Below are positions 1 to 11,062 of a DNA stretch of 64,000 nt, in pieces; position 1 is the first letter of the stretch; each line of letters starts with the position of its first letter. The notes under the pieces were generated by a model. That model did no database searches and was not told the DNA's origin. It worked only from the letters and a program-made list of their open reading frames with translations. The DNA comes from Dromiciops gliroides (taxonomy: Eukaryota; Chordata; Mammalia; Microbiotheria; Microbiotheriidae). The position numbers and the translations under genes were made by a program. The stretch covers positions 33,733,857 to 33,797,856 of the forward strand of contig NC_057863.1 of the NCBI RefSeq assembly GCF_019393635.1. Reading direction: 5' to 3'.

Positions 1-990
1 AAAATGGTCTTGGCATCAGCGTCAGCATTTTTCTCCATTATCTGTTTATTCACCAGTAGCATTTGTACTGTTTTCTTACCGTGGGAAAAAAAAAATTGCA
101 TTAAAAGATGCAGTGATGGGCAACTTCACAGTATCTCATTTCATACTTAAGTCTGTTTTCAGGGAATATGTTCACTTCACATTTGTAAATTTTAAAGCCT
201 TTTACTTGGCATTCCCTACTTTCTAATGATTCCAGGAAAAAACAATTTTCCATCTCAAAGGATGGTCATTGTTTTTTACACATTGACAAGGCAGCTTGAT
301 TTTACTCAACATCTGTGCTGCTTAGGTGTGACCTTTAAAAGAAAAGGTGACTTCATTTCAGCCACCCCTGGAAATGTACTGGGCCTCTTCATTTCAGTTG
401 TGCTTTTGTATCTCATTGGAGTTGTAAATGCTGATTCATCCACAACTTGGTGGAGGCTTCAGAATTTCCTCTCTGGTGAATTGGTTTTGTTGTGATCGTG
501 GGTTAAATAGGTACTACCGTGAACCACTGGTGGACCGATGAAGGTTGCTGTTCTGTGTATTTCCTAAAATGGCTATAATATTTTCTGCCCTTCCTGAGAA
601 ATAATTAAAGCCAACAGAGGTACAGGGAAAGATGGCATTTAAGTCAGGCACAACATGTACTGTCCTGCCTTCTGTTGATCGGAGAACAATAGCTTAAACA
701 CGATGTTTTAAGGTGTGGATCTCGAAGCAGAGTAAAGAATGTACCTTGCTGATCAAGCGGGGAAAGTGATGCTTAAAATATGTTTTGTCAAGAGATGATG
801 GAGCATTGAGTATTCAATTCATGAAACAAATAGAAATAGAAGTATAATGACAATTTTAATAATCCAGTTCCATGGGAGATATCCCACCTCCTCATTGGGA
901 GATAATGCCTTGGGTAACAATGAGATTACACGTAGCCTTTGTGCCTTTAAAAATGGAAATTTGTAGGAATGAATGAATCAGTGAGTTGGT
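1..990. other. Repeat-poor intronic block
   Basis: About 1 kb with no recognisable SINE, LINE or LTR, in contrast to the repeat-dense DNA that follows. An 89-codon open frame at 226-495 has no recognisable domain and no splice or Kozak support, so I do not call it coding. It could be ordinary unique intron or constrained noncoding sequence. Confidence 0.4.
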
Positions 991-992
991 CA

Positions 993-1310
993 GTAAACAT
1001 TTATTAAATTCCTATTCTGTCCCATGTGTTGCATTAAGTGCTAGGGATACAAAAAGAGGTCAACGATAAGTCCTGCCCTCAAGGAGATTATAATCTGAAC
1101 AGGGAGAAAACAAAGAAATATGTACAAAATAATTAACAGAGGGAAGGTGGTAGAATTAAGAGGGTTTGAGAAAGGAAGTGAGGAGATGATGAGGGAAGAG
1201 TATTTCAAGCATGGGCTCAGCCAGAGAAAATGCCCAGAGTCAAGAGATAGAGTGTCTTGTTTGTAGAATAGGCAGGAGGCCAACATATGAATGAAGGAAT
1301 GGAAAGGCAT
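993..1310 (+). repeat. Old marsupial interspersed repeat (catttattaag family), copy 1
   Basis: Begins with a variant of catttattaagtgcctac and runs through 'ctcaaggagattataatctgaa', 'agagggaaggtggtagaatta' and 'atgcccagagtcaagaga' type segments. The same order of segments recurs around 6690, 8305, 9416, 11335, 28947 and 46964, so it is a dispersed family. I cannot name it with confidence. Confidence 0.6.
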
Positions 1311-1455
1311 TTATTAAGTACTCAATAGGTACCAGGCATTGTGTTGAGTGCTAGGGATTCCAAGACTTGAAAAGACAACCCCTGCCTTCAGACAGCTTAT
1401 AGTCTTAGAGGAAAAAGCCAACACATATAGGCAAGGAGTGACCAAAGAAAGACTT
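1308..1455 (+). repeat. catttattaag-family repeat, copy 2
   Basis: A second head of the same family follows the first directly (ggcatttattaagtactcaa near 1305) and is then cut by the SINE at 1456-1619. Confidence 0.55.
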
Positions 1456-1619
1456 TTATTTATTTATTTATTTTTAATTTTAGTGAGGCAATTGGGGTTA
1501 AGTGACTTGCCCAGGGTCACACAGCTAGTAAGTGTTAAGTGTCTGAGGCTGGATTTGAACTCGGGTACTACTGACTCCAGGGCCAGTGCTCTATCGACTG
1601 CGCCACCTAGCTGCCCCCA
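1456..1619 (-). repeat. Marsupial CORE-SINE
   Basis: Reads as the reverse complement of the SINE: T-rich tail, then gtgaggcaattggggttaag, tgacttgcccagggtcacac, down to the tRNA-like head gccacctagctgcccc. Imperfect flanking duplications (aagaaagactttta before, gagaaagcacttttaa after) support a retroposed copy inside the older repeat. Confidence 0.85.
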
Positions 1620-2828
1620 GAGAAAGCACTTTTAATCTGGGCTGGGTTAGCAGGTGGTATAATGGCCCAGGAGGATGCCAGATGGGATCTCACTAAAGTA
1701 TCAGGTAAAACTACCAGTCATGAATGGATGCTTATCTCCCCTGAAAACTTTTATGGTTAACAAAGAGCAGACTTCCGGGGCAGAGCCAAGATGGCGGAGG
1801 AAAGGCAAAACCCATCTAAATAATGCCATAGGGCAATGCCTGGAGCAGAAAAACCCACAGAAGAATGTGCTGAAATCATCTTATAACCAAAAACAGCTTC
1901 AAAGGTAGAAAGGAGGGAGCTGCTGTGCTGGCACAGGAGTGGAGCCCAAGCCCACAGTCACCCTGACACAGATCCAGTCCCAGGAAGGCCTCACCAGAGA
2001 AGGAGACCCCCATAGCCTCTGAATCAGCTGAAGCACCAATGTCATCTGGAACTAAGCTCACAGTCTGGTGAGAGGGCTGAGCCCTGGACAGGGGAGAGAC
2101 TACAAGGGGTCTCTGCTGGTGCTGAGGCAGAGCTTGGGTTTTTCACCCTGTCTGGGACAGGACATAGGCTTGAGTAGCAGTGGCCCAGGTGGGGGAGGGG
2201 CACAGGCTCATAGGAGCTGACAACCAAACACATAAAGCTGGTTGATTAGTCAGTTGGTTTGGGGTCATCTACAGACCAGTGAACAGACCAGGTGAGTGAA
2301 GAACCTGATCCTCCTTAAATCATACCACCTGGGACTTCTGAAGCTTGGGAAGCTTGGGAAACAGTGCCACACTTTAAGGAGCTAAAAGTCAAGTCAAAGA
2401 AAGGCAAGATGAGCAGACAGAGAAAGGTGAAGACCATAGAAAGTTTCTTCAGTGACAAGGAAGATTGAGGTGCACCCTCAGAGGAAGGTGTCAACATCAG
2501 GGCCCCTATATCTAAAGCTTCCAAGAAAATTATGAATTGGTCGCAGGCCATAGAAGTGCTCAAAAGGGACTTTGAAGATAAAGTTAGAGAGGTAGAGGAA
2601 AAAATGGAAAGAGAAATGAGGGTGATGGAGGAAAGACATGAGGAAACATCAACAGCTTGAAAAATCAAATTGGCCAAATGGAAAAGGAGGTACAAGAACT
2701 CTCTGACAAAAATAATTGCCTAAGAATTAGGATTGAGCAAATGGAAACTAGTGATTTTATAAGAAACCAAGACACAATAAAGCAAATCCAAATGAATAAA
2801 AAAGTAGAGGCAATGTGAAATTTTTTTT

Positions 2829-3278
2829 TTGGGGGGGGGGGGAACTGCTGACCTGGAAAATAGGTCCAGGAGAGATAATTTGAAAATTATTGGTCTACCT
2901 GAAAACCGTGATCAAGGAAAGAGCTTAGACATCATCTTCCAAGATATTCTCAGGGAAAATTGCCCTGATATTCTAGAAGCAGAAGATAAAACAGAAATTG
3001 AAAGAATCCACCGATCACCTCCAGAAAGAGATCCCAAAAGGAAAACTAGGAATATTATAGCCAAATTCCAGAGCTCTCAGGTCAAAGAGCAAATATTGCA
3101 AGCTGCCAAAAAGAATTCAAGTACTGTAGATAGCACAAGATCTAGCAGCTTCTACATTAAAGGAACTGAGGGCACAGAATATGATATTCCACAGGGAAAA
3201 GGAATTGGGATTACAACCAAGAATCACCTACCCAGCAAAACTGATCATAATCTTTCAGAGGAAAAAATGGGACTTTAA
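2829..3278 (+). pseudogene. Remnant of an L1/HAL1 ORF1p-like frame
   Basis: 149 codons remain open. The translation shows the RNA-binding core motifs of L1 ORF1 proteins: ENRSRRDNLKIIGLPE near residue 10, a RIHR motif, and RNIIAKF followed by a KEQILQAA helix. The first codons come from a T/G homopolymer and are not original protein. The upstream coiled-coil part is out of frame or stopped, so no functional ORF1p is expected. Confidence 0.65.
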
Positions 3279-3368
3279 TGAAAAAGAGGACTTTTAGGTA
3301 TTCATGATGAAAAGACCTGAACTGAATGGCAAATTTGACTTTCAAATACAAGACCCTAGAGAACCATA

Positions 3369-3500
3369 AAAAATTGGAGTTGGGGAACATACCTGGGGTC
3401 GTGCAGCGGGTAACTGTCTTGTGTCTGAGGCCAGGTTTTGGCCGGGGTCCCCCTGGGTCCAGGGTGGATGCTTTGTCCACTGTGTCACCTAGCTGCCCCA
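3369..3500 (-). repeat. Degenerate CORE-SINE inside HAL1
   Basis: Diverged reverse-strand SINE: a gtgtctgaggccaggttttg core and a cactgtgtcacctagctgcc head. HAL1-type sequence resumes right after it, so the SINE landed in the older element. Confidence 0.65.
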
Positions 3501-3717
3501 TAATGACATCTTTAAGGTTAAATTGAGAGTTGAAGGGAATGCACTGGGGGAGGGGGTCGGGCAGAGGTGAAATCCTACATGAAAGAAACAAGGAAAGGGC
3601 TTATGGAGTGGGGGAAGAGATGGGGGAGGAGCAGGGCAGTAAATTAATTTTACACTCATCAGAAGGGGCTCAAAGACCTTAAACTCATCAGAGCTGCCTC
3701 AAGGAGGAATTCTCTCA

Positions 3718-3718
<1 letters not shown>

Positions 3719-3753
<35 letters not shown>
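3719..3753. repeat. (CA)n microsatellite
   Basis: About 17 uninterrupted CA units in the 3' part of the HAL1-like element. Confidence 0.95.
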
Positions 3754-3755
<2 letters not shown>

Positions 3756-4467
3756 TGGGTGGAGTAATATATTTAATCTGGGCAGTAAATAAATGAGCCT
3801 AACACTCATCAGAATTGGCTCAAGGAGGGAATAACATACACACTCAATTGGGTGGCGTAATCTCTCAAAGAGCAACAGATTATTTTCAACAGCAGTTCTT
3901 CAGTGACCTTTATTCTTTAGCCACGTACTTCTTTGGGCAAGATGAGAGGCTTGACTTGTGTGCCTGAAAGGAAGGAGCGCTGAGCTGGCACAGTGCCCAC
4001 CTGAGAAGGTGGCAGGAGGGGGTGGGGGCCAGGGAGGTGGCAGTTGGATGGGATGATTAAAAGCATTTCCTCCAACGCTCACCTGAATTTTTCTGGTTCA
4101 TTTCACATTTGTATGTGTGTGCATTTAACATTTTTGGTACTCAGCTCTTCTGCCTCAATAAGCCTTTTGAGACATTTCCACTAATCTCAGAACTGCCTCC
4201 CAACAGTATCCCATTAACCTGCAACCAAAGTACTGATCCATCTACTTAGATGGATTAATGATCGCCCTGATGAAGACATTCTAGCAATGCAGCTGGCAGG
4301 CGAGCTGTGCCTGCCCATTCTGTGGGACTCTTGCCTGTGTCCTCTCTTAAATCCTCTATGTAGGGGTCACCTCAGCACTCTGATGGCCTTTCTTGTCCAA
4401 AGGAAGTCTGAACTTCTTGAGAACAGGCTCACATTGACTGGCTCACATTGAATGGACAAGTGGTTGG

Positions 4468-4506
4468 GTGGATGGATGGATGGATGGATGGATAGGTGGG
4501 TGGATG
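4468..4506. repeat. (GGAT)n microsatellite
   Basis: Short tandem run of GGAT units with edge variants. Confidence 0.9.
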
Positions 4507-4781
4507 CTAAAGAGAGGAAATTTTATTTAAATTTTTTGGGAGCTTCTCAAACACTAGGAACTAGACCTGTTTAGTAAATGTCTGACAAATGTCTGCAAGA
4601 CTACATTTTAATAGTGTCTTTTGCATGAGTTTGATTTTTTTTTACTTGAAATACGTAGTTCTTTCTTTGTATTTTGACTTAGAATAGAAAATACTATTTA
4701 TGAGAGTGTTTGTTATTGATTCTAACGGACAGAATATCCAAGGTAGAAGGTACCCCAGAGACCATATAGCCCAAAGCCTCT

Positions 4782-4968
4782 TAAACTGTGGGTCATAACC
4801 CCTTATGAGGTTGCATAACTGAATGTAGGGGGTCATGAAAAAATTGGCAACAATAAATAAAAAGGTTATCTATACCTATTTTATATACCCAGGGTCACGT
4901 AAAAATTTCTTGGGCAAAAAGGGGACATGAGTGGAAAAAGTTAAGTTTAAGAAACCCTGATCTGTCCT
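4782..4968 (+). mobile_element. hAT-like nonautonomous DNA transposon (MITE)
   Basis: Starts cctcttaaactgtgggtcat and ends aagtttaagaaaccctgat, so the ends form rough inverted repeats. The interior (gaggttgcataactgaatg, ggttatctatacctatttta, ggtcacgtaaaaatttcttg) matches a mammalian hAT MITE pattern that I recall. No transposase is present. Confidence 0.6.
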
Positions 4969-5275
4969 AGGCCTATGGGACAGATTAAGTTAGCAAGTAA
5001 CTTCCTTAGGTTTTTATTGTGTAACCACAAAATAGAATGTAAGCTTCTTGTGGGAAGGAATTGTTTCCTTCTTGCTTTTTGTATTCCTACAAAGGTCCCA
5101 GCATATAAAAGGCCCTTAATAAATGGATGAGTTCATTAACCCCCATAGGGCTATTCATCTAGAGCAGGAAACAGAGCATCTCTAGAGGCCTTTTTTTTTT
5201 TTAACAGCGTTGTAACTTCCCCACTCACACATAAGCAAATGTCAAAGACAGGATTTGAACTTCAGTCCTTTCACT

Positions 5276-5950
5276 CTAGTCATTGCTTTTCTTTCTTTCT
5301 TTCTTTTTTTTGGGGGGGTATGAGGTAATTGAGGTTAAGTGACTTGCCCAGGGTCACTGTGAGATTTAAAATTGGATACTAGAGGATTAACCTCTCCTTT
5401 TTAGCCTTTCCCTTATTTATCTCCCAGACTAGTAAATGGAAGAAGCTTCTAATCTCTAGTTAGAGCTTTATTGTTTGGAAATTACAAGGTGATGTTGATT
5501 AGAGGGATAGGAAAGTAGAAATACAAAACAAATAGTCTTAAGTCTAAGCTTAGTCTGTATTCCGTATAAAACTCAACAAAAACCCAAGGCCACCTTTGAG
5601 GGAGAGAACCACATCAAGCATGTGCTGTTACGGTAAGCCGGGCCGAGTCCAACTTCCGTCAGCTTCTCTGTGTGCAGCACAGCCAGCGGACAAGGAAAGC
5701 CGAAAAGAGATCTCACTTCCGTTCTTTCCTTGCCTTTTAATTTCGCACCCCGGAAGTGGAGTGTCTAGCAGGTGGACCCGAAAGGGTGGTCCTTCAAAAA
5801 CTGCGTCTTTCCTTTAACGCTAACCGACTATTAAAAACTTTTTACCACATCTCACAGCCAGTAAGTGTTAAGTGTCTGAGGCCGGATTTGAACTCAGGTA
5901 CTCCTGACTCCAGGGCCGGTGCTCTCTCCACTGTGCCACCTAGCTGCCCT
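5276..5950 (-). repeat. CORE-SINE split by a solo LTR
   Basis: The SINE tail side is at 5291-5357 and the head side at 5850-5949, separated by the LTR at 5358-5849. A 15-bp target duplication, tagtcattgcttttc, flanks the whole SINE (5276-5290 and from 5950). The two halves join into one normal element once the LTR is removed, so the LTR came second. Confidence 0.9.
5358..5849 (-). mobile_element. Solo ERV LTR, copy 1
   Basis: 492 bp beginning TGTGAG and ending CCACA, inserted in a SINE. Flanks tcac (5354-5357) and tctc (5850-5853; the SINE consensus predicts tcac) suggest a 4-bp target duplication, as in class I (gammaretrovirus-like) ERVs. On the - strand there is a TATA-like box at about 5565-5575, then an AATAAA at 5472-5467, the order expected for U3-R-U5, so I place it on the - strand. 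The + strand also has a TATAAAA-like site, which leaves some doubt. No internal retroviral genes are next to it. Confidence 0.75.
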
Positions 5951-6689
5951 AGTCATTGCTTTTCCATTCTACTAAAGAAACATGTTGGTGCTGACTTTCA
6001 AGGACCAGTGTCCAGAGATGATCTGGCCAGGGTGGGAGGGACCAGAGTAACCCCCAAGAGCCATTGACTTTTCTCCCTGGTTCTGAGCAAATTTTGGAAT
6101 AGACTTTTTGTTAGTCAAGAGAACTCAAGGGGCCAAGTTTTGATGCTATTTTAAACTCATGAACAAATCCCTCTGATAGCTTTGTGTTCATTTTAGATCA
6201 GCTCCATTTTCATTAGACATCAAAATTCTTTAACGGATCTTTTATTAAATGAAGAACAAAAATAGTCTTTGTAAAAAAAAAAATAAGATTGTGTCCATGT
6301 GTATTGTGCAATCATAATTGATCATGCCAATTTTTAAAGAATCTTAAGTGGAATGGTGTCTCCTAAATTGATTTGAGGATAAGAAGAATAAACCAGATAT
6401 CATAGAAGCCTGTCCATCTAAGTAAAGACAACAAGATTCATGCGGCGCCTGCACTGAGCTGAAATTGGTCCCATGGTGGCCATCATGCAAGACCATCTGT
6501 CCTGGGTTCCATGACCCCCACCCTTTGTACTGTAGTGTAGACCCAAGTCGCATGGTCACCAAAGCTGCTGTTTATACCATAGCGTGAAATCCACAAAGTT
6601 CTCTCCAGGAACTGACTCCTTTGAGCCTCAGTTATATCTGTTTTGTAGATTAACAATCTAGTCTCATAGCTAATACTACATACATGACA

Positions 6690-6850
6690 GCTAGATAGAT
6701 AAGCATTTGTTAAATGCTTACTCTGCTCCAAAGATACAAAGGAAAGGAACCATGACAATCCCTGCTCACAAGGAGCTTACATTCTAATGGGGAAAGACAA
6801 CAGATAAAGGAAAGGGGGGGTCAGGGCAGGGTGATAATCTGAGGTTATAG
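6690..6850 (+). repeat. catttattaag-family repeat, fragment
   Basis: Has the family segments gcatttgttaaatgcttact, acaaggagcttacattctaa and gggaaagacaacagat. Confidence 0.6.
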
Positions 6851-6867
6851 AATGGAGGAAAGGGGAA

Positions 6868-7118
6868 GGGATCAAGCATTTATTAAGCACCTACTGTATA
6901 TGGGCATTGTGCTACACGCTCTACAGATTCTTTTCCTTTGATCCTCACAACAACAGTCCGGTGAGGTCATTTCTATTATTACATCCATTTTACAACAGGG
7001 AGAGGTTTAAGTGATTTATCTCAAGTCACTCAAAAAATGAGTGTCTGGGAAAATGTTTGAACTCAGTTCTTCCCGACTCTTAAGTCTGTTGCTCTGTCCA
7101 CAGTGCCACTGTCTGCCT
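6868..7118 (+). repeat. MIR/Ther-type SINE relic
   Basis: Diverged but ordered MIR segments: catttattaagcacctactg, gatcctcacaacaac, a ttatt...ccattttac block, then tttgaactcagttcttccc and a cacagtgccactgtctgcc end. Confidence 0.65.
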
Positions 7119-7264
7119 TTATCTTTTGGACCAAAATAATAAATTTTAAAATCTAGCTTAAAATTTGGGAAAGCCAACCCAGATACCCCAAATGGAACTG
7201 GAGCTAGAATTTCTGTTTTGAGCTTTCAAGAGGACATACAAAAAGACATAAAGGAAAGAGAGCA

Positions 7265-7448
7265 GAAACGGAATAAACATTTATATGGCACCTACTGTGG
7301 GCCAGTTACTTTAGAAATTTTGTCTCATTTGATCCTCACAACCACCCTGGGAGGGAGGTACTATTGTTATCCCCATTTAACAGAGGAAAAAACTGAGGCA
7401 AGATGGAGCTTAAGTGATTTACCCAGCAGGTGTCCACCAGCTGCCCTG
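7265..7448 (+). repeat. MIR/Ther-type SINE relic
   Basis: Contains tggcacctactgtgggccag, tttgatcctcacaaccaccc and tatccccatttaacagagga, the MIR order. A younger SINE follows at 7467. Confidence 0.65.
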
Positions 7449-7466
7449 TTGTTAGAATCAGATGAG

Positions 7467-7615
7467 GGGGTGGCTAGGTGGCACAGTAGATAAAGCAGCT
7501 GCCCTGGATTCAGGAGTACCTGAGTTCAAATCCGGCCTCAGACACTTGACACTTACCAGCTGTGTGACCCTGGGCAAGTCACTTAACCCCCATTGCCCCG
7601 CCAAAAAAAAAAAAA
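7467..7615 (+). repeat. Marsupial CORE-SINE with A-tail
   Basis: Head ggggtggctaggtggcacag, core acctgagttcaaatccggcc, then tgtgtgaccctgggcaagtc and an A-tail. A 14-bp duplication tagaatcagatgag (7453-7466) recurs after the tail at 7616-7629 with one mismatch. Confidence 0.95.
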
Positions 7616-8304
7616 TAGAATCCGATGAGTTGAATTTTAATTTAATTCTACTACTTTTGCCATTTCTTCATCTGTAATAGTGAGAGCATTGTTTTAACAA
7701 AATAATTCCTGTCAGTTCCAGTTCCAAATTCCATGATCCTCTCTGATATGTTCCCACAAAAGTAAAGTGGAAATCACCATATCCAATTAACTAGTCCCCT
7801 CCTTTGTGAGTTTTCTTTGAATGAGACAGGATAAGATGTTTGGGAAAGCTGGTTCCTCATAGATTGCAAACCCTTCCTCAAAAAATAAAAAGCCCAAAGC
7901 CATAATAATAAAGAATTTTGGAATCTTATGGCTGAAGTAGAATAAATAAATTTCTAAGATGTTGAAAAGTGTCTTTTGGCTTCAGTCTTCTTTCCTTTAT
8001 GGTAGCAAAGCATCTATCAGGAACAGACATGCACAAGCCTAGTTAAAATTTCCTTCTTGTCTCAGGATGCCTTTAGTTTTTCTCCTTGTGGGATGCAAAC
8101 CTACAGTTTGCTGTCAAATTCAACATTTCAGTACTATCCACCATTTCATTTGGCTTTTATTAATCACCATAGGTATGTCAGTAGATTTAACTAGTGAAGT
8201 TTACTTTCATTTAATGATATTTAAAATTATAGACTGATTACACAGGCAATACTGTACTGGAGGATATATGGAGATTACCAGCATTTGACTTCCCTTCTGC
8301 TCGA

Positions 8305-9240
8305 TTCAATTCAAAAAGCATTAAACCAAGTGCCTTTGTTGTGCACGGCGCTGTCCTAGGTGCTAGAAAGACTGGAACTGGGCAGCTTTTGTAAGTGGGA
8401 GCATTTGCATTCTATTGGGGTGTGAGATTTTAAATTGGATATTAGATCATAAATCTCCCCTACTTAACCTTTCCCTTAATTTATCTCCCAAACTAGTAAA
8501 TGGAAGAAGCTTTTGGTTTTCTAGATAGACCTTTTTTATTTATTGTTATGGTAGTCACAAGGTGATGTTGATTAGGATAGGAAAGTAGAAACACAATACA
8601 AATCGTCTTAAGTCTAAGCTTAGTCTATATTCCTTATAAAAACTCACCAAACCGAAAAGGCCACCTTTGGAGCAAGAGCCCGTCTGTGCCGCGCCGTCAG
8701 GAGTCCCGCCAAGCAGGCCAAAGCCCCCCTTCCGTTCTCTCCACCCCGGAAGTCGAGTCCCGCAGGCAGTCTGACGTGCGCAGCAGGTGGACTGTTCGTC
8801 TCCTCCCCAAAAGGGTGGTCCTTCAAAAACTGGCGTCTTTCAGTTATCCTAACCAACTGGTAAAAACTTTCATATTTTACCACAGGGGGAAACAACATAT
8901 ACACTTATAAGGAAATATAAAGTTGTAGAGAGTAATTTCAAGTGGGGGAAATCACTTAACTGGAAAGGCCTTGTATGGAGGTTTGCTTCAAAGGAAGCTA
9001 GAGATTCTCAGAGGTCGCAGGTGAGGAATGGGAGATTGTGTTTGAGAGAACACTGCGTGCACAGGGTGACCAGCAGTCCCATTTAACTAGAACAGAAAGC
9101 ATGTCAACAGGAGAAATGTGAAATCAAACTGGAAAGGTAGGTGGGAACCATATTGTGGAGAGTTTTAGATGCTCAGCTGAAGATTTTGTCACTTATCTGG
9201 GGAAATAGGAAAACTTAAAGACTTTTGAAGAGGGCAGTTG
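8305..9240 (+). repeat. catttattaag-family repeat interrupted by an LTR
   Basis: Family head near 8310 (aaagcattaaaccaagtgcc, ctaggtgctagaaagact) leads to cattctattgggg. The LTR at 8421-8884 interrupts, and the repeat resumes as ggggaaacaacatatacact. It continues through 'aactggaaaggtaggtggga' type sequence. Confidence 0.55.
8421..8884 (-). mobile_element. Solo ERV LTR, copy 2
   Basis: 464 bp, clearly related to the LTR at 5358-5849: shared ends tgtgagatt and taccaca, and shared internal blocks such as aaggtgatgttgattag, gtcttaagtctaagcttagt and agggtggtccttcaaaaact. A 4-bp duplication GGGG flanks it, matching the 4-bp size inferred for copy 1. The middle differs (8700-8800 is more GC-rich). 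Orientation is set to - on the same grounds as copy 1. No internal genes are present. Confidence 0.8.
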
Positions 9241-9249
9241 TGTGATCAG

Positions 9250-9990
9250 ATCAGGGTCTGTTCAAGGTCTTCTACCCAATATGTTCCTAGAATCTCATTT
9301 CATTCAGCCTCCCTTAGAAGGGTTGATTGATCGGTAATGGGAAATTAACTACCACTCAAGGAAGTCGATTCCACTTCTGGCCAGATGTAATTGCCCTGAC
9401 ACCAGTGGGTCAGCAAGCATTCATTAAGTGCTTACTATCTTCCAGCCACTACTAAGCACCAGATAAAAAAAGAAAGGTAACTACAATCTCTGTCCTGGAG
9501 GAATGCAAACAAAATATAGAATAGCTAGAAGGTAATCTCATAGGAAAAACACTTGTAGGAGAGTAGGGTCAGGCAAAGTACAGAAAGTAGAATTTGAGCT
9601 GAATCTTGAAGAAAGCTGAGTGAGAGCCAGAGCATTCTGGGCATGTTGACTGACTCTAAACCTAAAATTTCTCCCAGTGCTCTTATGTGTTTCATCTCTG
9701 GAGATCAATTCTAGGACCCCTTCCCAGATGGGCAGCCCTTTGTATTCTTAAAGACTTGTCTCCTGACTCCTGCTCAAGTCTTCTCTTCCCCAAGATCAAT
9801 TTCTTCACCCAATCTGTTTATGACATGATATCTAGTCCCTTCCCTTACTATTCTCCCTGATATTAGGATGCCTTAAACCATCTGAGTCCTTCCTAAAATG
9901 TGATATCCAGAACTGAGCATAGACCTTGGTTGTGGTCACACCAGAGTAAGATACAGTAGAACTCTGACCTGCTCCAGCATGTAACAGGTG
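9250..9990 (-). mobile_element. CR1/L3-like LINE relic, interrupted
   Basis: Sequence at 9280-9415 and again at 9640-9990 resembles the antisense of an old CR1/L3-type LINE 3' region (for example gaactgagcatagaccttgg and gtcacaccagagtaagatac). A catttattaag-family repeat at 9416-9640 separates the pieces. Coding capacity is gone. Confidence 0.45.
9416..9640 (+). repeat. catttattaag-family repeat inside a LINE relic
   Basis: Head gcattcattaagtgcttact, then aggaatgcaaac and gctgaatcttgaagaaagct, typical of this family. Confidence 0.55.
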
Positions 9991-10956
9991 CTTATTGACT
10001 GACTGACTGACTTCCTTTGTTTGGGGCACCTGTTTCTGTTAATGCCAGGCATCTGCTCTTGGTGTCTGTAGAAAAGTTGGCTTCACTCCATCATTGAGAA
10101 TAAAGGGCATGCTCCAGAGGTAACTGAAATGTGTCAGCATGAGGACAGTGTAACCAGAACCAAGACAAACAAGCAGTAACATGCGTACTTGCTCCCACAC
10201 TCAATGGTTTATGTAGCAGTGGCTCAAATACTTCTACAATTATCCCCAGGGCCCCAGTTTTTCATATTCACATCACCTTAAAGGAAGGCAACACATATGA
10301 CAGTATAAGGTGAGTTGAAGACTAACCTTAAAATACATGCTATTTCCCTGAGTATGTTTCAGTCAGAATATGAATTTCAAGAAGTAAGGCCATTTTCAGT
10401 GATTTAAATAGTTAAATACAGGACATGAATAGTATAATTAGAAGATGCTTCTATAAGGGAGAGGCCAAGTTTCTGACTTTTGATGATGCATGCCTTTGGA
10501 TTTTCTTACTGAAAAAGAACTGGATCTGGAAAATGGGCCTGTTTCTTCTGCATGTGGAAACCTCAAGAATATGGGATTTCATTGGGAACTCCCTCTACCA
10601 GCCTGCCTGCGATTTGGTAGATAAGTCTTTGAGAGTGATCTGAGGCATGTAGAGATGAAGTTGTCAGCCCCTTCTAAAGATTGGAGGAGGGATTTGAACT
10701 CAGGGCTGCCACTACTTCTCCTGTATAGCAAATTCCTACACACCTTGTAGTTGACTGTTAGACATCTTCCATCAGGCAGCAGCTCCTAGCTTGTCCATCG
10801 CATGGTCTTGTCAGCTGCCCTTCCTTGTTATGAAAGACCAGTCTGGGGCAGCTCACTGGTTAAGCTAGCAGGTGCCAATTGCACAAGGTAAATGCTAAGC
10901 CAGTAACAAACACCTAGACTCCTTGGCCTTTCTGGAGATGGCCCTGGATGTTTAAG

Positions 10957-11062
10957 GCAATTGGGATTAAGTGATTTGCCCAAGGTCTCACAGCTAGTAA
11001 GTATCTGAGGTGAGATTTGAACTTGGGTCCTTCTGACTCCAGGGCCAATGCTCTATTCACCA
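10957..11062 (-). repeat. Truncated CORE-SINE
   Basis: Reverse-strand core: aaggcaattgggattaagtg, gcccaaggtctcacagctag, gatttgaacttgggtccttc, ccagggccaatgctctattc. The head end is lost. Confidence 0.75.

Larger units (their letters stand above)
1771..3880 (+). mobile_element. HAL1-like L1 relative with a degenerate ORF1
   Basis: The left end near 1771 carries the L1-type leader gccaagatggcgga. At about 2640-2810 the sequence translates as a coiled-coil-like stretch, and 2829-3278 gives an L1 ORF1p-like open frame of 149 codons with ENRSRRDNLKIIGLPE, IERIHR and RNIIAKF. ORF1-like sequence is followed by noncoding sequence ending near acactcaattgggtggcgta. No reverse transcriptase frame follows, which fits a half-L1 (HAL1) element rather than full L1. 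ORF1 is broken upstream: an oligo-T/oligo-G run at 2821-2842 and several stops interrupt it. A degenerate SINE is inserted at 3369-3500. Family assignment is from memory of marsupial repeats. Confidence 0.65.

Noticed and set aside
1348..1635. Recurring open frames with words like LSDLPRVTQLVSVKCLRPDLNSG or DSGVPEFKSGLRHLTLTSCVTLGKS, at about 20 sites
   Set aside because: They are translations of the abundant CORE-SINE on either strand, not a protein family; each lies within a mapped SINE.
2829..3278. Functional domesticated ORF1-like gene
   Set aside because: The frame begins in a homopolymer run, the coiled-coil part is broken, and the rest of the element is intact only as a decayed HAL1-like copy.
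5358..8884. One provirus with LTRs at both ends
   Set aside because: Each LTR has its own flanking duplication and host repeat, and the DNA between is SINE, MIR and MITE-like with no retroviral genes.
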